Shown: positions 43,814 to 52,979 of the stretch, one piece after another | Layout of the letters: every line of letters begins with the position of its first letter | Numbering within the stretch: position 1 is the stretch's first letter | NCBI GenBank assembly: GCA_019309115.1 | Contig: JAFDGW010000017.1 | Location: forward strand, 18,884 to 82,883 | Source: Deltaproteobacteria bacterium | Lineage (GTDB): Bacteria; Desulfobacterota; Syntrophobacteria; Syntrophobacterales; Thermodesulforhabdaceae | DNA length: 64,000 nucleotides | Reading direction: 5' to 3' | Notes under the pieces: generated by a model | What the model was told of the DNA's origin: nothing | What the model saw: the letters and a program-made list of their open reading frames with translations, nothing else | Database searches by the model: none | Translations under genes and position numbers: made by a program

Positions 43814-45852
43814 TGAACCATCAACTGTAGTTCTTTCAATGCTTTTATCTGATCCCTTAGCAGTGCAGCTTTTTCAAATTCTAGCTTCTCAGCCGCGTCC
43901 TTCATTTCCTTTTCCAGCATTTGGATTCGTTTTTCTATGTCTTCGTTGGAACGGAAGGTTTCAATGTCCGAACCCGCATCATAGATTGGTCGGACTTCTG
44001 TCAAGTCAAAGTCATGATCACCGATGGTCTTGTGTGTTTCTTGAATGTCGACACGGTATGCTGCCAGTATGTCATCGATGTTTTTCTGTACAGTTTGTGG
44101 GGTTATATTATAGCGTTTGTTGTATTCGAGCTGAATTGCCCTGCGTCGTTCCGTTTCTTTCACAGCTTTGGCTATGGATCGTGTTACATTGTTGGCATAA
44201 AGGATAACCGTTCCGTCGGCGTTTCTGGCAGCCCTTCCCGCCATCTGAATCAATGCCCTTTCAGAGCGTAAAAAACCTTCGTTGTCTGCGTCTAGTACTG
44301 CCACGAGAGACACTTCCGGTATGTCTAGACCTTCGCGTAACAAGTTAATGCCAACAAGCACATCATAGCTTCCAAGCCTGAGTTCGCGGATTAGGTCAAT
44401 TCGTTCAATTGTTTCGACATCGGCGTGCATGTATCTAACCTTGATGCCCATATCTTCTAGGTAATCCGTCAGATCTTCTGCCATTTGCTTGGTCAACGTT
44501 GTTACCAGAACCCTTTGTCCCCGTTTTACCCGTTTGTTTATTTCGCCAATAAGATCATCAATCTGGTGGGTGGCCGGGCGGATTTCAATTTTGGGATCAA
44601 CCAGTCCCGTTGGGCGTATGAGTTGTTCGACAACGTGTTGTCCCGACTTTTCAAGCTCGTAAGGTCCCGGTGTTGCCGACACGAAAATTACTTGGTTTAT
44701 ACGTTCTTCAAATTCTTCAAAAGAAAGGGGTCTATTATCCAGGGCTGACGGTAGCCTGAATCCATACTCTACAAGAGTTTCCTTCCTGGAACGATCACCC
44801 CTGTACATACCTCTCAGTTGTGGAATGGTTATATGGCTTTCGTCGATAAAAAGTAGCCAATCTTCCGGGAAATAATCCAGCAGGGTAGGAGGTGGCTCAC
44901 CCTGTTTCCTCCCCGACAGGTGCCTTGAGTAATTTTCTATTCCTGAACAGTATCCCAATTCGAGCAACATCTCCATGTCAAAACGTGTACGCTCTTCAAT
45001 CCTCTGGGCTTCGACTAGTTTGTTCTGAGTCCTGAAAAATTCTATACGCTCTTCCAATTCCTGAGCTATGGCTTTAGCAGCTCGCTCTAGTCGATCACGC
45101 CGCGTTACATAATGACTTGCAGGATATATCGCGATTTCGGAAAGACGCCGGATAGTTTTTCCCGTAAGGGCATCGAATTCCCTTATGCTTTCAATCCAAT
45201 CGCCAAAGAGTTCAATCCTTACGGCGATGTCTTCAGCATGAGCAGGAAATATGTCGATCACGTCGCCACGAACCCTGAAAGTTCCACGTCTGAAGTCAAC
45301 ATCGTTCCGTTGGTATTGAATTTGTACGAGCTTTTTTATTATGACATCGCGAGAAATTTCCTCGCCATCCTTGACCCAAAGCATCATTTCACGGTACTCA
45401 GCAGGGGATCCTAATCCGTAAATGCACGACACGCTGCTCACCACTATTACATCTCGCCGCTCCAGGAGCGCCCTTGTTGCGCTATGACGCATCTTGTCAA
45501 TCGTTTCATTTATTGATGCATCTTTGGCTATGTATGTATCGGTCTGGGGCACGTAGGCTTCGGGCTGGTAGTAGTCATAGTAGGATACAAAATATTCAAC
45601 AGCATTTTCGGGGAAAAAGCTTTTGAATTCTCCGTAAAGCTGGGCTGCCAGGGTTTTGTTGGGCGCAATAACTAGGGTAGGGCGCTGAAGGTGCGCAATT
45701 ACATGAGCCATGGTAAAGGTTTTTCCTGATCCCGTTACGCCCAGCAGAGTTTGATATTTAACACCATTTCTTAATCCTTCCACGAGTTTGTTTATTGCCT
45801 GAGGTTGATCTCCCGTTGGTTCCCAGGGGCTGTGCAGTTTAAAGCTTTTCAT
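43810..45852 (-). CDS. uvrB: Excinuclease ABC subunit B
   Basis: UvrB is the damage-verifying helicase of nucleotide-excision repair. Walker [11 protein letters not shown] (about residues 37-46), the beta-hairpin [18 protein letters not shown], helicase motif DESH, and motifs [17 protein letters not shown] and QMAGRAARN are present. The C-terminal UVR domain ([27 protein letters not shown]) that binds UvrC is intact. ATG 45852 follows GAGG and is preferred to 45867. It has 680 residues, full length. Confidence 0.97.
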   Translation of the reverse strand: MKSFKLHSPWEPTGDQPQAINKLVEGLRNGVKYQTLLGVTGSGKTFTMAHVIAHLQRPTLVIAPNKTLAAQLYGEFKSFFPENAVEYFVSYYDYYQPEAYVPQTDTYIAKDASINETIDKMRHSATRALLERRDVIVVSSVSCIYGLGSPAEYREMMLWVKDGEEISRDVIIKKLVQIQYQRNDVDFRRGTFRVRGDVIDIFPAHAEDIAVRIELFGDWIESIREFDALTGKTIRRLSEIAIYPASHYVTRRDRLERAAKAIAQELEERIEFFRTQNKLVEAQRIEERTRFDMEMLLELGYCSGIENYSRHLSGRKQGEPPPTLLDYFPEDWLLFIDESHITIPQLRGMYRGDRSRKETLVEYGFRLPSALDNRPLSFEEFEERINQVIFVSATPGPYELEKSGQHVVEQLIRPTGLVDPKIEIRPATHQIDDLIGEINKRVKRGQRVLVTTLTKQMAEDLTDYLEDMGIKVRYMHADVETIERIDLIRELRLGSYDVLVGINLLREGLDIPEVSLVAVLDADNEGFLRSERALIQMAGRAARNADGTVILYANNVTRSIAKAVKETERRRAIQLEYNKRYNITPQTVQKNIDDILAAYRVDIQETHKTIGDHDFDLTEVRPIYDAGSDIETFRSNEDIEKRIQMLEKEMKDAAEKLEFEKAALLRDQIKALKELQLMVQ

Positions 45853-45957
45853 AATCGACCTCGGCATTTTTTCAGATTTTTGGCCGGAGAATTTTACACC
45901 ATAAAAGGTTTATATGGTATCTATCATTTTTGTGCACGAGTATGTTTTTAGAGGGTA

Positions 45958-46007
45958 TTGACTTGATGACTGTTGTATTTAAATTATTACTGACAGGTTA
46001 GTTATAA
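45958..46007 (+). promoter_or_regulatory. Promoter and TetR-type operator candidate
   Basis: TTGACT (45958-45963) is followed 16 bases later by TAAATT, a weak -10. Overlapping its downstream side is a 24-bp imperfect dyad (45984-46007) with core ACTGAC-AG-GTTAGT; nine of twelve positions match between halves. Such a site just before a TetR gene suggests autorepression. Confidence 0.5.
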
Positions 46008-46028
46008 AACCCTTAAAGGAATGAAGCC

Positions 46029-46664
46029 GTGAAGTGCTATAAACGTATGAGAGCATCTGAAAGAAAGGAAGCAATTTTGGGAACCGTTAAAGATCTGTGT
46101 AGCAAAAAGGGATTTGCGGGTACCACTCTGGACGAAATAGCCAAGAAATCTGGTGTTAGCCGAGCTCTTGTGGTGCAACATTTTGGTAGCAAGGAAGGGT
46201 TGTACGAGGCGCTGATGGAGTACCTCTTTTGCCATCATCCTATGGAGGAAGATCCTAACTTCTTGAAAAGGTTTGCAGACTTAAAAGACGATAAAGGAGT
46301 TTTCCTTGCTTACTGCGAGCACGTGTATGATCACATGGCTATCGATCCTGAGAAGTCACCGCTACGGCTGGTGTTCTTCAGCATGCTTGAGAAGCCAGAT
46401 TTGTATAGAAAGCATTTTAAGACCAGGAAGCTCAAGGGAATAGCCGTTCTCGAAGATTACATAAAAACCAGAATTGCCGATGGTGATTTCAGACCCGTCA
46501 ATGCTACGCATCTGGCTCAAGCTTTTTCTGCGTTGGTTACCCAGTTGTTGTTTCATGGGCTGATTTTGCGAACCTTTCACAACAAAGAAGAGTTTATGGT
46601 GATGATGCAGAGTGTAGTAGAGGTGTTTCTCAACGGACTGATGAAAAAGGATGAAGGAGGGTGA
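46029..46664 (+). CDS. TetR-family transcriptional regulator
   Basis: The N-terminus has the TetR helix-turn-helix (ILGTVKDLCSKKGFAGTTLDEIAKKSGVSRALVVQHF split over residues 20-55), followed by a helical ligand-binding domain of about 150 residues. Length is normal at 211. The start is GTG 46029 after AGGAATGAAGCC; ATG 46047 is an alternative. It overlaps or closely precedes the zinc-ribbon gene, and the operon also includes an AhpD-like protein. The ligand is unknown; many such regulators of this shape sense fatty acids or drugs. Confidence 0.88.
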   Translation: MKCYKRMRASERKEAILGTVKDLCSKKGFAGTTLDEIAKKSGVSRALVVQHFGSKEGLYEALMEYLFCHHPMEEDPNFLKRFADLKDDKGVFLAYCEHVYDHMAIDPEKSPLRLVFFSMLEKPDLYRKHFKTRKLKGIAVLEDYIKTRIADGDFRPVNATHLAQAFSALVTQLLFHGLILRTFHNKEEFMVMMQSVVEVFLNGLMKKDEGG

Positions 46665-46668
46665 TGAG

Positions 46669-47028
46669 ATGAAGTGCGAGAAATGTGGTGCGACCATAAC
46701 TAATGAAAGTGATGCTTATAGCTATGGAGGTCAAACACTTTGTGAAGATTGCTATTTGGACATTGTAGCCGCCCCGAAAACCTGCGATCCCTGGGCTGTT
46801 CATTCGGCCAAAAATCTAAGTCAAGATAAACCTTTGCTCACGCCTCTTCAGGAGAAGATTATGTCCATTATAAAGGAGAGGGGGCCGGTTACGGCGGAAG
46901 ATATTTGTCAGACTCTTGGTATAACGGAGTCAGAATTTCGAACGAACTTTGCACCTCTCCGCCACATGGAACTCGCCCGCGCCTGTAAGGTTGGCAACAA
47001 GGTGTGCTATACATTGTTTGATAGATAG
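46669..47028 (+). CDS. Zinc-ribbon plus winged-helix protein
   Basis: ATG 46669 follows GGAGGGTGATGAG. The 119-residue protein has two parts. Residues 1-30 form a LIM-like zinc ribbon with CxxC pairs in MKCEKCGATI and LCEDCYLDI. Residues about 55-119 are a small winged helix (EKIMSIIKERGPVTAEDICQ, then LGITESEFRTNFAPLRHMELA). It may bind DNA as a metal-dependent regulator or act with the TetR protein. No named family was recognised beyond the two domains. Confidence 0.7.
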   Translation: MKCEKCGATITNESDAYSYGGQTLCEDCYLDIVAAPKTCDPWAVHSAKNLSQDKPLLTPLQEKIMSIIKERGPVTAEDICQTLGITESEFRTNFAPLRHMELARACKVGNKVCYTLFDR

Positions 47029-47042
47029 AGAGAGGGAACCTT

Positions 47043-47363
47043 ATGATTATGCCCGATTTACGGAAGGCTCTGGAAAGGTTTGGCAAACAGAATGGTGAAG
47101 TTTTTCAAGCTTTCCAGAATTTGCATTCTCAAGTTATCGCTGATGGCGTGCTTGATACCAAAACTAAGAAGCTCATGATGGTAGCCGTTGCTGCAGCAAT
47201 ACGGTGTGAGCCATGTCTGCGCCTTCATGTAAGAGATGCTTTAGAGATGGGAATGACTCGTGAAGAAATCGTTGAAGCTTGCAATGTGGCAATCCTTATG
47301 GGTGGAGGGCCCAGTATGGCTTATACTGCCCTGCATGTGATGGACGAGTTGGACAAGAAATGA
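47043..47363 (+). CDS. AhpD-like carboxymuconolactone-decarboxylase-family protein
   Basis: The 106-residue helical protein contains the redox motif CEPCLRLHVRDAL near residue 56, with two cysteines and the histidine typical of AhpD-like proteins, and GMTREEIVEACNVAILMGGGPSMAY. Such proteins act as small peroxidase partners or disulfide reductases. It is the last gene of the TetR operon, followed by a terminator hairpin, so redox or reactive-compound stress is a plausible theme. Confidence 0.88.
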   Translation: MIMPDLRKALERFGKQNGEVFQAFQNLHSQVIADGVLDTKTKKLMMVAVAAAIRCEPCLRLHVRDALEMGMTREEIVEACNVAILMGGGPSMAYTALHVMDELDKK

Positions 47364-47374
47364 TGTTGCCAACA

Positions 47375-47400
47375 GCAAGGAGCCAAGAGCTCCTTGCTTT
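47375..47400 (+). terminator. Intrinsic terminator of the TetR operon
   Basis: GCAAGGAGC (47375-47383) and GCTCCTTGC (47389-47397) form a nine-pair stem around CAAGA, followed by TTT. It begins 11 bp after the AhpD-like stop codon. Confidence 0.85.
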
Positions 47401-47552
47401 AATCGATCTTTCTCGCCTCTTCCGAAAAGATCCTCCAGGAATCCTGTCATCTCTTTGCTCTCGTCATACTTATCGCCTTTGTTGCTGACGCGGGGCCGTA
47501 AAGGAAATAAGGTTGTTTTTCCCGAATGGAAAACCACAAAGACCGCCGAGCC

Positions 47553-48455
47553 TTACGGTTCACTTCGTTCCAGATATTTTTCCCATCTCGAGTCAACTTC
47601 ACGCTGAAGTGCTTCTACCTGCTCATCTGTCATTTTTGCAAACCTGTTCTGGAGCTTAAGATACTCCACGACCGGCTTTTTGCGGCCCGATCTTGCCATG
47701 GTAAGGCTTTTGCCGGTAAGTTTGAACTCACCTTCGTCAATTTCAAAAAGTACTACCATCCCGGTTTCCACAGCCAGTCTGCCGACTCGCACCGTCTGTG
47801 AAGTTGGAAATCCCCAGCCGGGTGGGCAAGGTACTGCTAGATGTATAAATCTGGTACCTTTCTTTTCTTTGGCTTTCCGAAACTTTGCGTATATGTCTCT
47901 AGGATAAGCAGAGCAGCACGTTGCCATGTACGAAGGGCTGTGGGCTTCCATGATGGTCAGAAAGTCCTTCTTGGGTTGTTGCTTAGGGAGGAACGGAGTT
48001 GTTGTGGTCAATGCCCCAAGTGGTGTGGCGCTTGATCTTTGAACCCCCGTGTTCATGTAAGCCTCGTTATCATAGCAGACATAAATAAAGTCGGTTTGAC
48101 GCTCTGCAGCACCGCTAAGCGCCTGAATTCCCATATCGAAGGTTCCGCCGTCGCCCGCCATTGCCATTACTGTGAAATCCTTATCCTTTCCAAGAGCCTT
48201 CAAGCCCGCCACAAGACCAGCCGCCGAGGCAGCCGTGCTGGCAAAGGTATTGTTTACGGCATTTATTGCGATTGGAGTTTTGGGATAAATACCGTGCAGT
48301 ATTGTTAAACAGCAAGCGGGCAAGGTAACGATTGTGTCTGGGCCAAGCGCCTTAAGGATATAACGGTAGGCAAGAGTAAGGCCACAGCCGGCACAGGTGC
48401 GCGTACCGGGAAGTACGAATTCTTTTTCTGGAATTTCAACAAAGGGTGCGCTCAT
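47553..48455 (-). CDS. porB: 2-oxoacid:ferredoxin oxidoreductase beta subunit (PorB)
   Basis: This thiamine-diphosphate subunit begins GTRTCAGCGLTLAYRYI, with the N-terminal CxxC cysteines that help hold a 4Fe-4S cluster, and has MAGDGGTFDMGIQALSGA, YVCYDNEAYMNTGVQRSSATP, the cofactor and metal motifs, plus a later Cys in ATCCSAYP. With PorA it oxidises a 2-oxoacid, most likely pyruvate, to acyl-CoA and reduces ferredoxin. It overlaps the porA stop by 4 bp. No gamma or delta subunit gene is adjacent. Confidence 0.93.
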   Translation of the reverse strand: MSAPFVEIPEKEFVLPGTRTCAGCGLTLAYRYILKALGPDTIVTLPACCLTILHGIYPKTPIAINAVNNTFASTAASAAGLVAGLKALGKDKDFTVMAMAGDGGTFDMGIQALSGAAERQTDFIYVCYDNEAYMNTGVQRSSATPLGALTTTTPFLPKQQPKKDFLTIMEAHSPSYMATCCSAYPRDIYAKFRKAKEKKGTRFIHLAVPCPPGWGFPTSQTVRVGRLAVETGMVVLFEIDEGEFKLTGKSLTMARSGRKKPVVEYLKLQNRFAKMTDEQVEALQREVDSRWEKYLERSEP

Positions 48456-49663
48456 TGTTTCAACTCCTCTTCATGCCACCAAGAAGGGCGATCCGGGGAA
48501 ATCTTTTCAAGTTTTTCGGTTATACCCACAAGATCTTGAGGGTTCACATCTTTGCCCCCCAGACCAACGACCACTGAATAAACCTCTGGCAATGGGTTAG
48601 ACCCATTGGTGTAAAGTGCCGCCTTTACTTCCGTTGCCAGTGGAGTTTCATATCCATAACTTATTGCTTTTTCGACGACCACAAGTTTATTAAAATTAGC
48701 TAGGATATCGGCGGTTTCTTTAGAAGGAAACGGACGGAATACTCTTAAGCCCAGCACTCCAACCTTTCGACCGGCCTTTCTCATATAATCGACGGCATCC
48801 ATGGCTTCGCTGCTGAGAGAACCCATGGTTACGAAAACGGTGTCAGCGTCATCAATCTGATAAGCATGATAAGGTAACTCATAGCTTCTGCCGAAGACTT
48901 CCCCAAATGCTTTACCAACTTCCCTGATAACACCCATGGCTTCTTCATGCGCTTTCTGCATTCTCAGCCGAAAGCCCATATAATCAGGGCAAATGTTGCC
49001 TTCCGGATCTGGCAGTCTGTCACCCATAACGACCGGGTTTATGTTCACCGGATTGTCCGGGGTTAGTTCATAAGGCAGCTTTCTGGAAGGAAGAAAAGCG
49101 TCAACCAGTTCCTGACTCGGCACTTCAACCGGCATGACCGTGTGCGATAGCCTGAAACCGTCGAAACAAACCATTGCGGGAAGCAATACTTCTTCTGCTA
49201 CTCTGTACGCCATGATCACATAATCGAGTATTTCCTGGTTGTTAAAACAATAAAATTGCATCCAGCCGGTATCACGCTGGCTGAGGGTATCCTGCATATC
49301 GTTTAAAATAGTCCAGGGGGCTCCCAATCCTCGGTTTGCTACTGACATCACGACTGGTACTCGCGCACCTGCTGCCCAGTGGAGTTGCTCGTGCATGTAG
49401 GCTAGGCCGTTTGCCGCTGTTGCCGTAAAGGTTCTTGCCCCGACAAGCGATGCCGATAGACACACGCCCATGGCGGAATGCTCACTTTCAACCCTTATAA
49501 ACTCTGCCTTTAGCTCGCCTTTTTCCACGTATTCAGAAAGAAGCTCAGGGATTTTTGACTGGGGCGTGATTGGATAGGCGGCTATAACCTGGACACGACA
49601 CAATTTGGCAGCTATCGCAGCTGCCTGATTTCCCGTAATTATTTGCACGTTACTCACAGACAT
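48452..49663 (-). CDS. porA: 2-oxoacid:ferredoxin oxidoreductase alpha subunit (PorA)
   Basis: The 403-residue subunit has ITGNQAAAIAAKLCRVQVIAAYPITPQSKIPE at the start, the substrate-CoA region ESEHSAMGVCLSASLVGARTFTATAANGLAYMHEQLHWAAG, and the C-terminal transketolase-like domain with VGVLGLRVFRPFPSKE. It is the alpha subunit of pyruvate-type ferredoxin oxidoreductases. It is first in the two-gene porAB unit; four-subunit enzymes also need gamma and ferredoxin-like delta chains, not found here. Confidence 0.93.
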   Translation of the reverse strand: MSVSNVQIITGNQAAAIAAKLCRVQVIAAYPITPQSKIPELLSEYVEKGELKAEFIRVESEHSAMGVCLSASLVGARTFTATAANGLAYMHEQLHWAAGARVPVVMSVANRGLGAPWTILNDMQDTLSQRDTGWMQFYCFNNQEILDYVIMAYRVAEEVLLPAMVCFDGFRLSHTVMPVEVPSQELVDAFLPSRKLPYELTPDNPVNINPVVMGDRLPDPEGNICPDYMGFRLRMQKAHEEAMGVIREVGKAFGEVFGRSYELPYHAYQIDDADTVFVTMGSLSSEAMDAVDYMRKAGRKVGVLGLRVFRPFPSKETADILANFNKLVVVEKAISYGYETPLATEVKAALYTNGSNPLPEVYSVVVGLGGKDVNPQDLVGITEKLEKISPDRPSWWHEEELKQ

Positions 49664-49764
49664 TCCCCTCTTTTGAGGTAATCCGTTCAGAATGAACCGT
49701 CTCCTTAAACAAAACTTCCTTTAGCACCAAACAAGTAAGGGAGACAAGAGGCAGAAGTTCAAAA

Positions 49765-49797
49765 ATAAAAAAGGAATCGTCAATAGTGACGATTCCT
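49765..49797 (-). terminator. Intrinsic terminator of the PxxKW gene
   Basis: AGGAATCGTCA and TGACGATTCCT (49772-49797) pair fully around ATAG; on the minus strand the hairpin runs into TTTTTTATTTTTG. It separates the PxxKW gene from porA, so the two are separate transcripts. Confidence 0.9.
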
Positions 49798-49824
49798 CCA
49801 TGTTTTCCCAACTTAGGACAAGCT

Positions 49825-50112
49825 TTACCTTTTCTTGGCACTCCTTTTGGATGCCTTAAGGGGATTTACTTTGATTTGCTGTTCCTTAAAGTCCTTGATT
49901 TTAATGTGGGTTGCAAAGTTGCAAAATCCAGTTTTCCACTTAAGAGCCGGGTTTGGGTAAGCCATGCAGTACTTACCGGAATCCAATTCAATGATTCGCT
50001 GACATCCCTCGCACTGTTCAACTATTGGATGGCAGCTCCCACCATTGTAACCACATCCCTTGGGGGTCATGAACGCGCATTCCATACCCGCTTTGATGGT
50101 CTGGCAGATCAT
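49825..50112 (-). CDS. PxxKW-family cysteine-rich protein
   Basis: The 95-residue protein has ten cysteines in short spacings (MECAFMTPKGCGYNGGSCHP, EQCEGCQRII, KYCMAYPNPALKWKTGFC) and the PALKW that names the family. This family is found in sulfate reducers and related anaerobes; the cysteines suggest an iron-sulfur or zinc site, but no function is established. The basic tail (LKASKRSAKKR) may bind nucleic acid or a partner. It has its own terminator. Confidence 0.85.
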   Translation of the reverse strand: MICQTIKAGMECAFMTPKGCGYNGGSCHPIVEQCEGCQRIIELDSGKYCMAYPNPALKWKTGFCNFATHIKIKDFKEQQIKVNPLKASKRSAKKR

Positions 50113-50394
50113 TTTCGGTTCACCTCCTTGATCTCTTTTTCTACTTTTGGCTCTGCAAACAGCGTTTAATCAGAAGCAAAAAACCGTCGGAATAATAAAG
50201 ATCGCAGTATACCTGTCAAGTTTTTTTGAGAAGGTGTTGAAAATTCAAGTGCTGTAGTTGCGATCCAGTGATCTGCTATCATGAATATTTGAAAAAAATT
50301 GAACAACCCATTTCAAAAAATGTATCGAGTAACCTCTGTCATTGTAGTAAGAAGCCCTGGAGGAAATACGGTTTGAAAGGAGAGATCCCACGCC
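50113..50394. other. Divergent intergenic region
   Basis: It separates the PxxKW gene from the DUF4126 operon and must hold both promoters. It is AT-rich, with TTTTTTTGAGAAGG near 50221 and several A-runs, but no confident -35/-10 pair. No gene or RNA was recognised. Confidence 0.5.
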
Positions 50395-51372
50395 ATGAAT
50401 GCTATATCAACCCTGGGCACCATGCTCGGCTTATCCTTTATTTCCGGGATTAACCTGTATGCAACGATAGCAGTCGTTGGACTGAGCATAAGGTTGAATC
50501 TAGTGTCCAGTTTTCCAAGAGAACTTGCCGTCCTGACAAACGACGCCATTATTGTGGTTGCCATTGTATTGTATGTGCTTGAATTTGTGGTCGATAAGAT
50601 ACCGTGGCTTGATACTCTGTGGGATTTCTTGCATTCTTTTATTAGGCCCATTGGTGGAGCTTTTATAGCGTTTCTTTCGGTTGCCAATGGCTCTCCCGTT
50701 GCCGAAGTGCTTGCAGTTATGGTTGGAGCTTTTCTCGCCGGTGTGGCTCATGCTACTAAGGCCTCAAGCCGCCTGATTATTCAAGCAAGTCCGGAACCCG
50801 TTTCTAATGTTATTGCGAGCGTGGCGGAAGATGCGATTACAGCCGGGTATGCCTATGTAGCCTTGAAGTACCCACTTCTGAGTCTTATCGGTACGGCAGC
50901 CATTGTGCTTTTTCTGGTTGTGCTGTTTTCAAAGCTTGGTCGAATGATCTGCCTTGCTTGCTTCCTGATTTTCTACCATATCACCCGGCGTTATCGCAGT
51001 CTTGCCGATTTTTCTCGTGTACATCCGCGTTGGGACAAAGAGTGGAGAAAGGTGAGTGATGAAAGCGAGCAGGTTTTATGGTCAGGACCGGTTTTTGTGA
51101 AAAGTGTTCCGAGGGTTCCCAGGTTTAAAAAGGGCTGGCTTATTGTGTCGTCGGAAGGAATTTATTTTTATCACAGGAACTGGCGATGGATTGGCCGCGT
51201 GTTTAGACGTGGAGTGCCTGCCAGGTGGAACTGGCAGGGGGGACGACTCGTCAGCCGATGCCGTTTTGTTTTTGAATCGGGTGAAGAATGGGAATTTTAC
51301 ATGATTCCTTGGGTGGAAAAATATTTCCGTGCCCGACTTTTTGCCACGGAAATGGAGGATGTGAATAAGTGA
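50395..51372 (+). CDS. DUF4126 membrane protein with extra C-terminal domain
   Basis: The N-terminal 200 residues match DUF4126: LGLSFISGINLYATIAVVGLSIR, then LEFVVDKIPWLDTLWDFLHSFIRPIGGAFIAF and HATKASSRLI, with about five transmembrane helices. Plain DUF4126 proteins stop there; this one adds about 120 residues, soluble and rich in Trp and Arg (VLWSGPVFVKSVPR, WRWIGRVFRRG, FESGEEWEFYMI), resembling a PH-like or bPH beta domain on the cytosolic side. It is first in an operon with two dynamin-like GTPases and overlaps the next start by 4 bp (GTGA). It is a candidate membrane anchor for them. The function is unknown. Confidence 0.75.
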   Translation: MNAISTLGTMLGLSFISGINLYATIAVVGLSIRLNLVSSFPRELAVLTNDAIIVVAIVLYVLEFVVDKIPWLDTLWDFLHSFIRPIGGAFIAFLSVANGSPVAEVLAVMVGAFLAGVAHATKASSRLIIQASPEPVSNVIASVAEDAITAGYAYVALKYPLLSLIGTAAIVLFLVVLFSKLGRMICLACFLIFYHITRRYRSLADFSRVHPRWDKEWRKVSDESEQVLWSGPVFVKSVPRVPRFKKGWLIVSSEGIYFYHRNWRWIGRVFRRGVPARWNWQGGRLVSRCRFVFESGEEWEFYMIPWVEKYFRARLFATEMEDVNK

Positions 51373-52979
51373 GCTGTTCTGAATGGTTTCCTGGTATTAC
51401 CGTAAGTAAAGAAACATTTTGCCGAAAATACGATCTTTTCTGGTCTGTCGTGGATTTAAAAAGGTTAAAAGAATCTACGGCCGTTAGGTGGATTGTATTC
51501 GTAGGTGGAACCGGAACGGGTAAGTCAACGCTTTTTAACTTTCTTTGCAAAAGTAATGTATCTTCCACCGGTGTGGAAAGGCCTAAAACGGGTGGATGTA
51601 TTGTTGCTCTACCTGAAAGGGCAGCCGTTGACGATTCTTTCTATCATCTGGCCAAATGGGGGCAGTCCTATCCTGCCGATGGGACCCCTGAATATTTCAC
51701 ACTTGCCCACCACACAAACGAAAAGTTCGAAAACTGGGCTCTTGTGGATACTCCAGATCTGGACAGCCTTATTGAAAGCCATCACCGACTTGCCGAAAAA
51801 ATGGGCTACCTGGCAGACGTGGTAATATTTGTGTTGAGCGAAGAAAAATATGCCGACGAAAAGCTTGTGTCGGTACTGATCCAGCAATTTTCCTGGCATC
51901 CTTGCATCGTTATCACAGTTAACAAAGTAACGGATTCGAAAATTATAGCTGCTGATGTGGAAGAAATATTACGAGGTCATGGTTTCCCAGATTTTCGAAC
52001 AAAAGTCATAACGGTTCCCTTTTTTTCCATCGTACCAGATAACTGGTGTGAGTTTGAGGACGCGATTTTGAAAAGACTACCTTTTTGCCTGCAGAACGAA
52101 GCAAGGCTGACGGCTCGTTTTAAGGGTCTTTGCTCTGAGCTGCTGACAATTCTTGCGAAAGAAAGAGAAGTTCTGGCTTCGTTGGAAGTGGCAATAACCG
52201 AAGCAATGAAAAAATCTTTTTCTGCTTTTGTCGAGAAACACACTAAAGACATCTCCGAAAGCGCAAGATCCTTGTTGAGGGAAGAGATTCAACGACTTTA
52301 TTCTCGCTATGACATCTTCTCGGGTCCGCGTCGTTTTTTAAAAGATTTGTTTTTTGCTCCTTTCAGGTGGATCAAAAAGTCCAATGCTAAGAGCAAGGAG
52401 GCGGCATTGGTATCAGACGCAAAGTATCTGCAACATCAGTTGATCATGTCTGCTGTTATGGGGTCTATTAACCAGTATATTGTTGATGTTTACAGAATCA
52501 TGGAGCCTTATGATAGTAGTTCTTTATGCAAAAGAATGAAAGATGAAAAATTAATTTTATCAGAAAGTGAGGTGGAAGAAAAAATAAGGAATTTGACGGA
52601 GAGATTGATGGATTGGCTTAGAGGAGAGTTTGAGAAATTAAGCAAGGGCATACCGAAGCTGAAGGAATGGGGAATATATTCGTCAATGCTTTTATGGGCT
52701 GTGTTTCTTCTTGCCATAGAATCCGCCTTAGGGGGTGGAATTTCAGTTTTTGACGCACTTTTGGATTCAGTTTTGGCACCTGTGGTGAGCAAATACACTG
52801 TCGAATGGTTTGCCAAACGGGATATTCATCGAATAGGTCAGGAATTCATTGACAGATATAAACAAGGAATTCTGGAGATAATGGAATCTCAAAGGATGAA
52901 GTTCGTAGAGTTATTAAAGGTCGAAGATCTTGTGAAGATGGAAATGAAACGAATTTCGAGTGTCTGTGAGGAGACATGA
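51369..52979 (+). CDS. Dynamin-like GTPase I with C-terminal membrane segment
   Basis: The start is GTG 51369, overlapping the previous gene. The G domain has P-loop VGGTGTGKST (residues 45-54), a threonine switch in SSTGVERPKTGG, G3 as DTPDLDS and a G4 site NKVTD, which departs from the usual NKxD. Long helical regions follow (about residues 230-420), with one hydrophobic stretch WGIYSSMLLWAVFLLAIESALGG-like around 430-455 that could insert in membrane. The size of 536 residues and layout fit a bacterial dynamin-like or HSR1-related protein. The next gene is a paralogue. Confidence 0.75.
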   Translation: MSCSEWFPGITVSKETFCRKYDLFWSVVDLKRLKESTAVRWIVFVGGTGTGKSTLFNFLCKSNVSSTGVERPKTGGCIVALPERAAVDDSFYHLAKWGQSYPADGTPEYFTLAHHTNEKFENWALVDTPDLDSLIESHHRLAEKMGYLADVVIFVLSEEKYADEKLVSVLIQQFSWHPCIVITVNKVTDSKIIAADVEEILRGHGFPDFRTKVITVPFFSIVPDNWCEFEDAILKRLPFCLQNEARLTARFKGLCSELLTILAKEREVLASLEVAITEAMKKSFSAFVEKHTKDISESARSLLREEIQRLYSRYDIFSGPRRFLKDLFFAPFRWIKKSNAKSKEAALVSDAKYLQHQLIMSAVMGSINQYIVDVYRIMEPYDSSSLCKRMKDEKLILSESEVEEKIRNLTERLMDWLRGEFEKLSKGIPKLKEWGIYSSMLLWAVFLLAIESALGGGISVFDALLDSVLAPVVSKYTVEWFAKRDIHRIGQEFIDRYKQGILEIMESQRMKFVELLKVEDLVKMEMKRISSVCEET

